From Vicingaceae bacterium (GTDB lineage: Bacteria > Bacteroidota > Bacteroidia > Flavobacteriales_E > Vicingaceae): a stretch of DNA of 54,509 bases. The notes under the pieces were generated by a model. That model saw only the letters and a program-made list of their open reading frames with translations, searched no databases and was not told the origin of the DNA. A program made the translations under genes and the position numbers. Where the stretch lies: contig JARGOE010000004.1 of NCBI GenBank assembly GCA_029210015.1, forward strand, positions 1-54,509. The letters run 5' to 3'. Of the stretch, positions 25,936 through 35,553 are shown one piece after another (the first letter of the stretch is position 1; every line of letters begins with the position of its first letter).

Positions 25936-26859
25936 TTATCCCTGTGTTTTATAATACATTAAATGACCAATAGCACTCATACCCATAGCTAAAACAGCTT
26001 CTTTAGCATTTCCACCAATATGAGGAGTACATATAAGATTAGGTAATTTTAATAACTCTAAATTGGTAGGTGGTTCTTCTTCATAAACATCTAATGCCGC
26101 AGCTCTAATGTTTCCAGTAGATAAAGCATCATATAAATCATTCTCTTCAACTATTCCTCCTCTTGCTGTATTTAGTATAATAGCATTTGGTTTCATCATA
26201 TCAAATGACTTTTTATTTAAAATATGCTTTGTATCTTCTGTTAAAGGGGTATGAACAGTTATTACATCACAATTCTTAAAAATATCCTCTTTAGAACTTT
26301 CTATTAAACCATTCTCTTTGTAATAGTCATCCTGATTAATAATATCGTTAACCAATATTTTACAGTTAAATGGTTGTAGCATTTTAACCAATTCCTTTCC
26401 AATAAAACCAACTCCAATAATACCTACTGTTTTACCAGTTAGTTGTTCTCCACCATCTTTTTGCCAGTTACCATTACTTAACAGATTTGAAGTTTGATAC
26501 AAATTACGTAATAAAGAAAGTGCATTCCCCATTACCATTTCTGCAACTGAGATTCTATTCACTCCACCAGTCCACCCTATTCTTACATCATGCTTTTTAC
26601 AAGCTTCTAAATCAATATTATTTAACCCTACACCATATTTTGCAATAATTTTTAAATTTGGTAATTGAGTTAACACCTCATCATCAATTTGATCAAGTCC
26701 AACAATAGCAGCATCAAATCCTATTAAATACTCTACCAATTCTGTTTTTGAAAATCTTAATCCATCACTATTCAACTTAGCATAAGGAAATTCAACTGCC
26801 ATTTTTGCAATTAAATCAGGATGATTAGAAAATGAAGGTGATGTTACTGCTACTCTCAT
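25936..26859 (-). CDS. D-isomer-specific 2-hydroxyacid dehydrogenase family protein
   Basis: 307 aa. The NAD-binding loop is TVGIIGVGFIGKELV near 146; catalytic regions are NTARGGIVEENDL near 230 (Arg), DVYEEEPP near 258 (Glu) and TPHIGGNAKEA near 276 (His). The layout is that of PGDH-type enzymes (SerA, PdxB, GhrB). It oxidises or reduces a 2-hydroxy/2-keto acid. In this operon it could act on a precursor or sugar acid of the cassette. It begins where the HAD gene ends (TAATG overlap). Confidence 0.9.
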   Translation of the reverse strand: MRVAVTSPSFSNHPDLIAKMAVEFPYAKLNSDGLRFSKTELVEYLIGFDAAIVGLDQIDDEVLTQLPNLKIIAKYGVGLNNIDLEACKKHDVRIGWTGGVNRISVAEMVMGNALSLLRNLYQTSNLLSNGNWQKDGGEQLTGKTVGIIGVGFIGKELVKMLQPFNCKILVNDIINQDDYYKENGLIESSKEDIFKNCDVITVHTPLTEDTKHILNKKSFDMMKPNAIILNTARGGIVEENDLYDALSTGNIRAAALDVYEEEPPTNLELLKLPNLICTPHIGGNAKEAVLAMGMSAIGHLMYYKTQG

Positions 26860-27506
26860 TAATTGATTTTTTTTATTACCGATTCCAAACTTAGTAAATC
26901 CTTAATTTTTATAACGCTTTTATTTGCAAAAAGTGCTTCATTTTCCTCATGTTCACGTAATACAAAATGTAAATTATGATGTATTGCCGCATCATAATCA
27001 GTTGTTGCATCTCCAATAAAAACAATCTCTGTGTTACTTAATCCGATTTCAGGTATTAATTGACTACACCATTTAATTTTATTTGTAGGAGAACCACAAA
27101 TCTGTTTAAACAAACTAGTTATTTCTAATTGATCACAAATCTGTTCAATCTCATTTTGGGGTGTCCCAGTAATAATGTATTGCTGATATTCATCACCTAA
27201 TTTTTGAATAGTGTTTAAAGCTCCTTTTACATAAGGACTTTCAACTACTTTTTTTAATACTAAATCAGAAAATTTTTGAGCCCACAACTGAAGTTCGTTA
27301 TCTGTAATATTAATGCCTAAATGTGTTTTATGCCAATATCTAATTTTTTCGAAACGAGAGATTCCGCCATGTTCAATATGATATTGTTCTACTTGCTGAG
27401 CTATTTCTTCTCCAAACTCGATATATAAATCGTAAAACGCTTTTGATTTGATCTCTGTAGATTCTTTAATTACTCCATCAAAATCGTAAAATATAGCTTT
27501 TATCAT
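26859..27506 (-). CDS. HAD-superfamily phosphatase
   Basis: 215 aa. Motif I FYDFDGV gives Asp8 and Asp10, motif II IITGTPQ near 115, and motifs III/IV FIGDATTDYDAA near 169. The helical cap sits between I and II (subclass I, Gph-like). It likely removes phosphate from a small phosphorylated sugar or sugar acid. In a ulosonic-acid route it would take the place of the KdsC/NeuC-phosphatase step. It overlaps the cyclase-family gene by 4 nt. Confidence 0.87.
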   Translation of the reverse strand: MIKAIFYDFDGVIKESTEIKSKAFYDLYIEFGEEIAQQVEQYHIEHGGISRFEKIRYWHKTHLGINITDNELQLWAQKFSDLVLKKVVESPYVKGALNTIQKLGDEYQQYIITGTPQNEIEQICDQLEITSLFKQICGSPTNKIKWCSQLIPEIGLSNTEIVFIGDATTDYDAAIHHNLHFVLREHEENEALFANKSVIKIKDLLSLESVIKKIN

Positions 27507-28171
27507 GCTGTTTTTGCAATTATAGTTACCGGTGCACCATCAGCCTTATCAAGCATAAGTGGAGCAACAATTACTTCTTTAAATTTTGTCTGCGATGTTA
27601 CTTGAGTTAAGTCTACCTCCTCAATTATTAAAATATCGTTCTCAATTAAATATTGTTTATGAGCTTCTCTTCCAGTTTCTCTTTGCTGGTATGAGTTCAT
27701 TGAAATTAAATCAAATGCAATAGCTTTTAGATTAGGAAAGTGTTGTTTTAAATAGCTTGCTGTTTCAGGATGAAATCCAAAACCAAACTCCCAATATTCA
27801 TCTGTGTATCGTTTATTGCAGAAACCTGTTTTTATGAACAGTAATTCTACATTAGAGTTTATATGCTCTATTTCAAGGTCTTGATTTTTGATTAAGTAAT
27901 CTGTTACATTTTTTGCTTCAACATCAATGATACCAACCTGATGATAAATAAAATCAGTTGCTGAATAATCTGTTGATTTTTTTCCAGCAGAAGAAAAATG
28001 GTAAGGAAAATCTAAGTGGGTACCATAATGTGTTGGCATTTCAAATACTGTATTATTACTTGTATCCCCACAACACATATCTCTTACTTGAGAAATTTTA
28101 AATCGATCTCCATTTCCGTAGCCGAAGGCTTTATCATTTAATGGGTAAGATAAAAAAAGTGTGTTACTCAT
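27503..28171 (-). CDS. Cyclase-family (kynurenine formamidase-like) metal hydrolase
   Basis: 222 aa. The complete metal motif HxGTHxDxPxHF is seen as THYGTHLDFPYHF (His48, Gly50, Thr51, His52, Asp54, Pro56, His58). FIKTGFCNKRY near 114 and FGFHPETASYL near 130 follow the family pattern. Members hydrolyse amide or ester/lactone bonds. No tryptophan-degradation gene is nearby, so a kynurenine role is unlikely. A role in lactone or amide chemistry of the sugar acid is an inference from context. It overlaps both neighbours. Confidence 0.87.
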   Translation of the reverse strand: MSNTLFLSYPLNDKAFGYGNGDRFKISQVRDMCCGDTSNNTVFEMPTHYGTHLDFPYHFSSAGKKSTDYSATDFIYHQVGIIDVEAKNVTDYLIKNQDLEIEHINSNVELLFIKTGFCNKRYTDEYWEFGFGFHPETASYLKQHFPNLKAIAFDLISMNSYQQRETGREAHKQYLIENDILIIEEVDLTQVTSQTKFKEVIVAPLMLDKADGAPVTIIAKTA

Positions 28172-29048
28172 TGTTATTTACAATTTCGTTGGCTTCTTGG
28201 ATACAAGCTAATAAACCCTGCCCCATTTCTACATAAGGATTAGGTGTTAATTTTTGACTAGTTTTTGCAGTAAAACTATATGGAGTGTACTTGTAATGAT
28301 TTTTATATCCATCTGCCGAGAGATTAATAGTTAAAGTATCTCCTAATATTTCATTAATCATTTTGAATAACTCTCCTCGCTTAATTCGTTCTACACCGGT
28401 TAACACTAAATGCTTGTTTTTATGTTCTTCATTTTCTATAACATCAGCTGAAAGTTTAGCTGCATCAACTGCATGAATGTACTCTCTTACTTCTTCACCA
28501 TCTCCAGCATGATTAATCTCGCCAGATTTTATTGCATTTTTAACCAAATTAAAGATATAGTTATTCTCAAAATCTCTCTCACTATACAATGAGCCATAAC
28601 GCAAAATAGTATAATCCAAATTGTATTTCTCTTTGTATTCCTCTACAATTTTTTCAGAAGATAGTTTAGATAACCCATAAAAAGAGCCTTTACGACTCAT
28701 TGCATAAGCACTACTAGCGTAAACAAAATGTTTTACCTCATGCTTTACACATAAATCTATAATATTTAAATTTCCCATCACATTCAGCTGAAAAGCCGAA
28801 ACTGGATTTTCAACAGCTTTCTCTAAACTAGCAAAACCAGCTAAATTATAAACTACATCAAACTTATGTTCAGCAAAAAGTTGTCTTAAACTTGCAACAT
28901 CTAAAATATCTGTTTTAACAAATTTATCTGTAGGTATATGATCCGATTCATTAATATCTAATGCCAACACATCATATCCACGCTCTAGTAATTCAGTAAC
29001 TAAATAGCTACCTAAAAAACCTGTCCCACCAAAAACTGCAATTTTCAT
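28164..29048 (-). CDS. NAD-dependent epimerase/dehydratase (extended SDR)
   Basis: 294 aa. The NAD motif GGTGFLG sits at 7-13, followed by a polar LALDINES. The active site shows YASSAYAMS and YGLSKLSSE (Tyr-x3-Lys), as in UDP-sugar SDR enzymes. REYIHAVDAAKL near 190 is the family's HVDD-like segment. It probably epimerises, dehydrates or reduces a nucleotide sugar or sugar acid. It overlaps the downstream cyclase-family gene by 8 nt and lies 6 nt after the aldolase. Confidence 0.9.
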   Translation of the reverse strand: MKIAVFGGTGFLGSYLVTELLERGYDVLALDINESDHIPTDKFVKTDILDVASLRQLFAEHKFDVVYNLAGFASLEKAVENPVSAFQLNVMGNLNIIDLCVKHEVKHFVYASSAYAMSRKGSFYGLSKLSSEKIVEEYKEKYNLDYTILRYGSLYSERDFENNYIFNLVKNAIKSGEINHAGDGEEVREYIHAVDAAKLSADVIENEEHKNKHLVLTGVERIKRGELFKMINEILGDTLTINLSADGYKNHYKYTPYSFTAKTSQKLTPNPYVEMGQGLLACIQEANEIVNNNE

Positions 29049-29054
29049 ATTTGT

Positions 29055-29810
29055 CTATTTTTTAAGTAATGCCATTTGCTCTCTTGCTTTATCTCCTAAA
29101 AAGAAAAAATCTAAAGAAAAAGCTAAGAAAGTATATCCTAAATCTATTTTTGCTTGTGTAAAACTATAATCAGATTGTATTACATGCGCACCTTTAGGTT
29201 TATTTAAAGCATCACAAATTTTGTCATATTTTGCTATAGCTTCTTTTACTTCTGGCAAATCATATTGTCCAGGTTTATTCATAGAAGCTGATAAGTCATA
29301 TGGACCAATTAATGTCGAATCTATTTCTTCAACAGAAAGTATTTCTTCTAAATTAGTAATTGCATCAATATGTTCTATTTGAGCAATTACAACAATATCA
29401 TTCTTTAAGGTTTCTTGGTATTTATCAAACCCAAGTCCATAATCTTGAGCTCTTGATAATCCAACTCCTCTTTTTCCTAATGGAGGATAATAAACATGGT
29501 TTACTAGTTCTTGTGCCTCTTGTTTAGATTTAATCATTGGTACAATAATTCCATCAGCTCCTGCATCTAAAACACGTTTAATAATTACTTCATCATTTCC
29601 GTATACTCTTACAAATGCTTTTATTCCTTTGCCTTGGATAAAGCCTATTAAATTCTGAACACTTTCTATATTTACAGCTGAATGCTCAATATCAATAGTC
29701 AACCAATCGAAACCTGCGGTTGCCATAATTTCAATTACAGCTTGATTAGGGATTGTTACCCAACTACCTAAGGTTAATTGCTTATTTCTTATTTTTTGTT
29801 TTAAATTCAT
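29055..29810 (-). CDS. HpcH/HpaI-type class II aldolase
   Basis: 251 aa. It matches HpaI-type 4-hydroxy-2-oxo-acid aldolases: DIEH with His43, FVRV with Arg68 (pyruvate-binding Arg), QIEH with Glu146 and GPYDLSAS with Asp172 (metal ligands), and the PPLGKRGVG loop near 109. These enzymes join or split pyruvate and an aldehyde. No catabolic hydroxyphenylacetate genes are nearby. It begins at the stop of a CMP-sugar-synthetase-like gene, which makes a biosynthetic aldol step to a 2-keto-3-deoxy acid plausible. Confidence 0.9.
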   Translation of the reverse strand: MNLKQKIRNKQLTLGSWVTIPNQAVIEIMATAGFDWLTIDIEHSAVNIESVQNLIGFIQGKGIKAFVRVYGNDEVIIKRVLDAGADGIIVPMIKSKQEAQELVNHVYYPPLGKRGVGLSRAQDYGLGFDKYQETLKNDIVVIAQIEHIDAITNLEEILSVEEIDSTLIGPYDLSASMNKPGQYDLPEVKEAIAKYDKICDALNKPKGAHVIQSDYSFTQAKIDLGYTFLAFSLDFFFLGDKAREQMALLKK

Positions 29811-30472
29811 TACTTCACTAAGTTAAGTTTTTGAATAGTCTCTGCTAAAATAAAATCTTGCGGCTCATCAATATCTATTGCTTCAATTTTATCGATTTCA
29901 AACATTGTTGGGTTTACCCCTATTCTCTTATTCCCTGCATTAACAAACGATTCTTTTGTAAAGATAAAGATATTAGAATTCTCTTCAAAAAGAGGTGGTA
30001 AATCTTGTGTCCTGATTAATTCGTCAGGGTTATGGTTAACAGGCTTACCATCTTTCCAATACAAACGTGTTTGTAGTTTAGTAACCGAAAACAGTGAGTC
30101 TGAAGTTGAGCTATTAAATTGCTCAATTGATTGAGATAGTGTATCAGTTTTTAATAAAGGATTTGTGCTATGAGTTTGAAGATAAATATCACCATCAGAA
30201 TTATCTAAATCATTTGCAATAACATCATTCATAGAAACAAAGTCTCCACAAATTTCTTGTGGTCTTTGGTGTATTTTTACTTTAGAAAAAACCGAAGCTG
30301 ATTCTGCTATTTTATCACTATCAGTATTGATAATCACCTCATCAATTAATTTACAATTTTGCAATGATTGTAGCACATGATGAAACAATGGTTTACCATT
30401 AAAATCTTTTAAGTTTTTATTTGGCACTCTTTCAGAGTTACCTTTCATTGGCAATAACGCTATTATTTTCAT
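29810..30472 (-). CDS. Acylneuraminate cytidylyltransferase-like (CMP-sugar synthetase)
   Basis: 220 aa GT-A-like nucleotidyltransferase of the NeuA/LegF type. The start ALLPMKGNSERVPNKNLKDF carries the CTP-binding loop (K-G-S-R-P-K pattern), then TDSDKI near 51, HSTNPLL near 102 in the place of the usual QPTSPL, and a C-terminal AIDIDEPQDF with metal-binding Asp. Enzymes of this type activate nonulosonic or ulosonic acids as CMP-sugars. It is 4 nt overlapped with the flippase gene upstream and 1 nt with the aldolase downstream. Confidence 0.88.
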   Translation of the reverse strand: MKIIALLPMKGNSERVPNKNLKDFNGKPLFHHVLQSLQNCKLIDEVIINTDSDKIAESASVFSKVKIHQRPQEICGDFVSMNDVIANDLDNSDGDIYLQTHSTNPLLKTDTLSQSIEQFNSSTSDSLFSVTKLQTRLYWKDGKPVNHNPDELIRTQDLPPLFEENSNIFIFTKESFVNAGNKRIGVNPTMFEIDKIEAIDIDEPQDFILAETIQKLNLVK

Positions 30473-31962
30473 GCTTTTTTGAAAATTTTATTCCATAACT
30501 TATCTATCAAATCATTCATTTCTTTAGAAGATTTAAATAAGTAATTCCCTCCAATAAAAATAAAGGTAATGATTAAACTATTAATCGCTATTTCTATAAA
30601 ATTATTAGACGCAATTGCTGGCTTTATATAAAATACCCCCATTACAATTAAAGCGGCAAAAGCAATTGGAAAATGTTTTAAAGACAATAAATTCATTTTT
30701 AATTTAACTACAACCAAGATGAATTTAATCAATGAATATATAAATATTGTAATACTGGTTGCTATAGCTGCTCCAACTATTCCATACTCACTTATTAAAA
30801 AGTAGTTTGTTATAAAAGTTAATGTAATTAATATTGGAATCAAAAAACCATTCCATTTAAAATGTTTAGTAGCATTAATTATCAAATCTGTTGTACCAAA
30901 AATAACATCTAAAACTTTCGCAATTCCAACAAAAAAGACAGCCCATTTACCAGCCTGATAAATATCTCCATTAGGAATTATCAAAAATAATTCATCAATG
31001 TTATACCAAATAATTAGAAACAAAAACAATCCAATTATTGCCATATTAATTCCAGTTTGTTGATACATATCATTCAATTCGTCTTGTTTATTTTCTGATA
31101 CATTTTTTGACATTATAGGAAAAGCTAATTGATGAACAATTCTTTTAGGCAATTCAATTACTGTAGCAATGAAAAAAGCAATTGTATAAATACCTAGTTG
31201 CCTAAAATCATCTGTTATTCCACTTATCATTACAGAATCTATTTTTCCAACCATAACTACTCCACTAACACCAATAATTAAGTATAAAGCATACTGATAA
31301 ATTTCTTTTTTCTGAGATGGTGTTGCTATCATTTTAGGTTTGGAAAACTTAAATGAATACTTGGCCTTAAAAAATATAAAAAGAATGAGAATCTCAATAA
31401 AATGAGCTATAACAAACCAAAATATTAAATTATAAAAACTAAGAATATTAAAATGATAACAGATTAAGAGTCCAATAAAAAATAATCTTCTATAAATATT
31501 TTTAAAAAAAGAAGTGAAGACAGTTAATGATTTTGTGGCTAAAATTGCCTCCAACAAATATTGATAGATGTAACAAAAAATAATTGGAATTATATATATT
31601 AAATACTCTTTGTTCTTAATTGCATCATCTCCTAATAATTGAATTATATTATCTCTGAATACAACAAAACATATACTCACAAGTATTAATACACTTAAGG
31701 GCACTATAAAAAGTAAACTAATAAAACTGTTTTGTTCTTTTCCTTCTTTAAAAACATGTATAAATCTAGCAGGCAAGCCACTTGTCCCAAACATAATAAA
31801 TGGAAAAAGTAATATAGCAACATCAAAAAGGTAACTAATTATACCTATTTCTAACTCATCTAGAATTGCTGTTTGAAGCCATAAAATATTTATAACTCCT
31901 AAAGCTACCCCTAAATAATTAATGATAGAGGTTGATATAGTTTTTCGGATAACTATCCCCAT
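30469..31962 (-). CDS. Oligosaccharide flippase (Wzx/MATE-like)
   Basis: 497 aa with about 12-14 membrane segments along the full length and short polar loops, as in MOP-superfamily polysaccharide flippases. The N-terminus KTISTSIINYLGVALGVINILW is typical for Wzx. It would move a lipid-linked repeat unit across the inner membrane. It is encoded between a GT2 and the CMP-sugar cassette, overlapping the GT2 end by 10 nt and the cytidylyltransferase start by 4 nt. Confidence 0.85.
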   Translation of the reverse strand: MGIVIRKTISTSIINYLGVALGVINILWLQTAILDELEIGIISYLFDVAILLFPFIMFGTSGLPARFIHVFKEGKEQNSFISLLFIVPLSVLILVSICFVVFRDNIIQLLGDDAIKNKEYLIYIIPIIFCYIYQYLLEAILATKSLTVFTSFFKNIYRRLFFIGLLICYHFNILSFYNLIFWFVIAHFIEILILFIFFKAKYSFKFSKPKMIATPSQKKEIYQYALYLIIGVSGVVMVGKIDSVMISGITDDFRQLGIYTIAFFIATVIELPKRIVHQLAFPIMSKNVSENKQDELNDMYQQTGINMAIIGLFLFLIIWYNIDELFLIIPNGDIYQAGKWAVFFVGIAKVLDVIFGTTDLIINATKHFKWNGFLIPILITLTFITNYFLISEYGIVGAAIATSITIFIYSLIKFILVVVKLKMNLLSLKHFPIAFAALIVMGVFYIKPAIASNNFIEIAINSLIITFIFIGGNYLFKSSKEMNDLIDKLWNKIFKKA

Positions 31963-32846
31963 AAGCCTTTACTTATCCACCATCTAAATTTAACTAGCAT
32001 AACTCCTTTTGATGGCTGGCCTTTAAATAAATAAATACCGAACAACCCAAAAGTTCCTCCCCATTTATAGATTTCGGCTAATGAACGTTTAAAATATTCG
32101 CCTGTTTTTTTTGTTCTTAATTTTTCGGATACTCCTATTCCATTTGCTGCCTTTTTAACAAACTCTTCGGTCAACCTTTCTTTAGGTATTACATGATGAA
32201 CCAACATTTTTGGAAAGTAATATATTGGAGCATTTAAGTTTTTAACTCTAAAAAAAAAGTCTTTTTCCTCCCCCCCAAGCATTGACTTGCCTATCCGACC
32301 TAACTCTGTATTAAAGCCTCCTATTTCATCAAATACAGCTTTAGAAAACCCCATATTAGCTCCAATAGGATATTTGGTTCCTTGGAATTTAGTAATCTCT
32401 GTCCCCATGTCTATAATAGACATCAAAGAAGCTAAAAACTTAGACATCCACTTAGGCAGTTCACATTCTAAAAAAGGCAAAATCTTTCCACCAAAACCAA
32501 TATATTGTTCAGTTGTACTACTTAAATATTGAGTTAATTCTTTAACATAGTTTTCATCCAAAAAAGCGTCATCATCAATAAAAACAATGTATTTACCTTT
32601 TGCTTCAGCTACTCCTCTATTTCTAGCAAAAGATAAACCTTGCTGAGTTTCTAAAAAATACCTATAATTAATATGATTATTGTTCTCACCAAATTCGCTA
32701 CAAATCTTCTCTGTACTATCTGTTGATTTGTTGTTTACTAAAATCAACTCAAAAGCTTCTTTAGCAGATTTCTGTTTAGCTGCACTTTCAAGCATTTTAG
32801 GTAAATACTTATCTCTGTTATATGTGCAAACAATTATTGATATCAT
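31953..32846 (-). CDS. Glycosyltransferase family 2
   Basis: 297 aa GT-A transferase. ISIIVCTYNRDKYLPKMLESA at the start, ILVNNKSTDSTE near 36, ARNRGVAEAKGKYIVFIDDDAFLD with the DDD metal motif near 90, and GGEEKDFFFRV near 190 as the catalytic ED region. The C-terminal 80 residues are basic and may touch the membrane. It is the GT nearest the flippase in this operon. Confidence 0.9.
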   Translation of the reverse strand: MISIIVCTYNRDKYLPKMLESAAKQKSAKEAFELILVNNKSTDSTEKICSEFGENNNHINYRYFLETQQGLSFARNRGVAEAKGKYIVFIDDDAFLDENYVKELTQYLSSTTEQYIGFGGKILPFLECELPKWMSKFLASLMSIIDMGTEITKFQGTKYPIGANMGFSKAVFDEIGGFNTELGRIGKSMLGGEEKDFFFRVKNLNAPIYYFPKMLVHHVIPKERLTEEFVKKAANGIGVSEKLRTKKTGEYFKRSLAEIYKWGGTFGLFGIYLFKGQPSKGVMLVKFRWWISKGLWG

Positions 32847-32849
32847 CGA

Positions 32850-35522
32850 CTATGCTTCATCTAGAGTAGATTCTTCTTGGTTTTTTATAGTAATATATAT
32901 ACCATAACCCATAGCAAGAATAATTATTGCAAAGGATATTATTGAAATAGTATCTCCAATTCCTAACATAGTAGGTTCAAACTTAAATTCTACTTTATGT
33001 TCTCCTGCAGGTATAGGTAAAGATCTTAACACATAATTTGCTCTTAAATGAGATACTTTCTTTCCATCAATATAAGCTACCCAATCATCTTTATAATGCA
33101 TTTCAGAAAACACAGCTAACTGATCAGCTGTTGAGTTTGAAGTATACTGCATATGATTAGGCTTATAATCTGTCATTATGATAGTACCTGTTCCATCAAA
33201 TGATTTTTTTGTTAAAACACTTTCAAAATCTTTACTTACCACAGCTGTTTGTTTTGGATCAACTTTACCTAAAGTAGTTATTTCTTCATCAGCATTATTC
33301 ACTACACTAACATCTTTAACAAACCATGCATTCCCATAAGCATATGGGTTTTCCATTACCAATTTACCCTGATATAAATAATACTTATTGTTAAGCATGT
33401 TTAAGACTTTGGTCTGCTCAGGAGTTTGAAGCATATTTACTTCCTTAGAAATATAAAAATCAATCAAATCTTGGTACCGCGCCATTTTTGCAGCATGGTA
33501 ACCTCCAGTAGATTTATGAAAATAAGCAACTGAAGCACTATTAAAAGGATTATCTAAATTCATAACTCGGTAGTTAGAATTTAAATTTAATGTAGCAAAA
33601 CGCATGCTCTCTTCTATTTTCTGACCATTCTTTCTATCTTCTTTTTTAGCTTCAGAAATTCTTTGCTGAGCTTCTTGTTCTATTTGTGGTTTTTTAGCAG
33701 CTTCTTTATTATAAATATCGTAATCCCCTTGGCTTGCATTTGGAGTATTTTCATACCCAGTTTTTTTCTCCCAAGAAAGATAGTCTCTTTTATTCTTTGG
33801 ATTTTTTTCGTTGTTTAAATACCTTTTATCAACCATCCATACATCAATTAATACAGCAGCAGAAAGTCCAATAATTGCAAATTTAAACTTTATTTTGGCA
33901 GTAATCCATAAATACAAAATGACCAGTGCTAATAATATAAACATTAATGATCTGTAAGCATCAGAGCTAAATGCATCCATTCTAAAGCTAGTTATAGAAT
34001 CTTCTGCATCTGCAGGATTAAAACCTTGAGGTGCCTGGTTATATGTTTGATAAAGTTGATTTAATGTTTGATCTTCAATATCACTAGTAAAATCTAATAG
34101 ACTTGGCATTAAAGCTAATATTAAAACAAAAGCTGCAACTGAACCTCCACCAATCATTATCTTTTTAATATTTTGCTTTGCCCATTCTAAGTTTTTAAAT
34201 ACATGGTTAACAAATAAAACAGCCATTAATGGCAGCAATAAATTTAATACTATAAGGATAGACGCTACAGCTCTAAATTTACTATAAAGAGGTACGTTAT
34301 CAATAAAGAAATTAGTTAACCACATATCCTCAACTGAACCACCTAAGTTTTTACCCCATGCTAACAATAAAGCTAAAACACTTACCCCAACAAAAGCCCA
34401 CTTTAAAGTAGATTTGACAAAAATCAGATACATTATTGCTAATAATATGATAATAGCTCCTATATAATTTGCTCCAGAAGTAAATGGTTGATCTCCCCAA
34501 TATCCACCAAAAAGTTTACCTCCCGATTTTTGATATTGATCTACAGAATAATTGTAAAGCGCTGGATTTTTTTCACGTAATAAATCAAAGTAATCACCTG
34601 TTAAGTTTCTACTATCTCCCTTTGCATTTGGTATAAGAAGATTTAAAGTTTCTTCTTTGCCATAACACCATTGTACGATATAATCTCTATCCAACCCCGA
34701 TGATAAATTAGCTTTTTTACTACTCCCATCTGGATTAATAGTAAGTTCAGGCGACCCCCTCATGGTATCCTTTCCATAAGAATAGGTGTAATAATTAGCT
34801 GTAAAATTTGCTAAGAGCGCAAAAGTACAAGCAAGAACAATCAACCCCGTTCTAATAAAAAATGATTTTAATTCTTTTATCTTAATGTATCTTACCAACT
34901 CAGAAATACCAATAGCTAATAATATAAAAGCTAAATAATAAGTCATTTGTATATGTCCTGCCTTAAGTTCTAAAGCCATAAAAAAGGCCAATAGAGCTGT
35001 TGGCAACAATAACTTCTTGTTCTTATACATCATTATAAAAGCACCTAATACAGCAGGCAAATAAGCTAAAGCACGCATTTTAGTATTATGCCCAGCCTCT
35101 ATAATCAGTAGGTGATAAGACACAAAAGCATAAGCTACGGCACCTAAAATAGCGATATATGTTTCTACTTTTAATGATTTAGAAAGTATGAAAAAAGAAA
35201 GCATTGCTATAAACATAACATCTACAGGGAAAGTGAGCCCTAAAGAAAATAATTTATCAATCCATGTAAACCCGTTTAAATATAAAACATTGACAATGTA
35301 GCCAGGCATTCCTCCAAAAATAGAGTTTGTCCACATGGCTTCTTCTCCATAAAATGTTCTAAAATCTATTAACTCTTTAGCTACAGCTCTCCATGTAGAA
35401 GTATCCCCTTGCATTAAAAAATACCCTTGCATTGCAGGAAAAAAATAGATTGCTCCTAATGCAATAAACACTATAAATATGACTAAATATGTTAAATTCT
35501 TTTTGAAAAAATTGACTATCAT
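32850..35522 (-). CDS. YfhO family membrane protein
   Basis: 890 aa. Around 12 membrane segments fill residues 10-560, with acidic loop residues (QGDTSTWRAV near 38) and a repeated aromatic pattern as in YfhO/GT-C-like proteins. The C-terminal region (about 600-850) is a soluble domain containing a segment near 830 that reads HYKDDWVAYIDGKKVSHLRANY, followed by a last membrane helix. YfhO is linked to glycosylation of lipoteichoic acid in Bacillus; in Bacteroidota its role is not known. It lies in the glycan operon. Confidence 0.88.
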   Translation of the reverse strand: MIVNFFKKNLTYLVIFIVFIALGAIYFFPAMQGYFLMQGDTSTWRAVAKELIDFRTFYGEEAMWTNSIFGGMPGYIVNVLYLNGFTWIDKLFSLGLTFPVDVMFIAMLSFFILSKSLKVETYIAILGAVAYAFVSYHLLIIEAGHNTKMRALAYLPAVLGAFIMMYKNKKLLLPTALLAFFMALELKAGHIQMTYYLAFILLAIGISELVRYIKIKELKSFFIRTGLIVLACTFALLANFTANYYTYSYGKDTMRGSPELTINPDGSSKKANLSSGLDRDYIVQWCYGKEETLNLLIPNAKGDSRNLTGDYFDLLREKNPALYNYSVDQYQKSGGKLFGGYWGDQPFTSGANYIGAIIILLAIMYLIFVKSTLKWAFVGVSVLALLLAWGKNLGGSVEDMWLTNFFIDNVPLYSKFRAVASILIVLNLLLPLMAVLFVNHVFKNLEWAKQNIKKIMIGGGSVAAFVLILALMPSLLDFTSDIEDQTLNQLYQTYNQAPQGFNPADAEDSITSFRMDAFSSDAYRSLMFILLALVILYLWITAKIKFKFAIIGLSAAVLIDVWMVDKRYLNNEKNPKNKRDYLSWEKKTGYENTPNASQGDYDIYNKEAAKKPQIEQEAQQRISEAKKEDRKNGQKIEESMRFATLNLNSNYRVMNLDNPFNSASVAYFHKSTGGYHAAKMARYQDLIDFYISKEVNMLQTPEQTKVLNMLNNKYYLYQGKLVMENPYAYGNAWFVKDVSVVNNADEEITTLGKVDPKQTAVVSKDFESVLTKKSFDGTGTIIMTDYKPNHMQYTSNSTADQLAVFSEMHYKDDWVAYIDGKKVSHLRANYVLRSLPIPAGEHKVEFKFEPTMLGIGDTISIISFAIIILAMGYGIYITIKNQEESTLDEA

Positions 35523-35553
35523 TGGTAAGTTATTTTTGATTTAATTTCAATTT

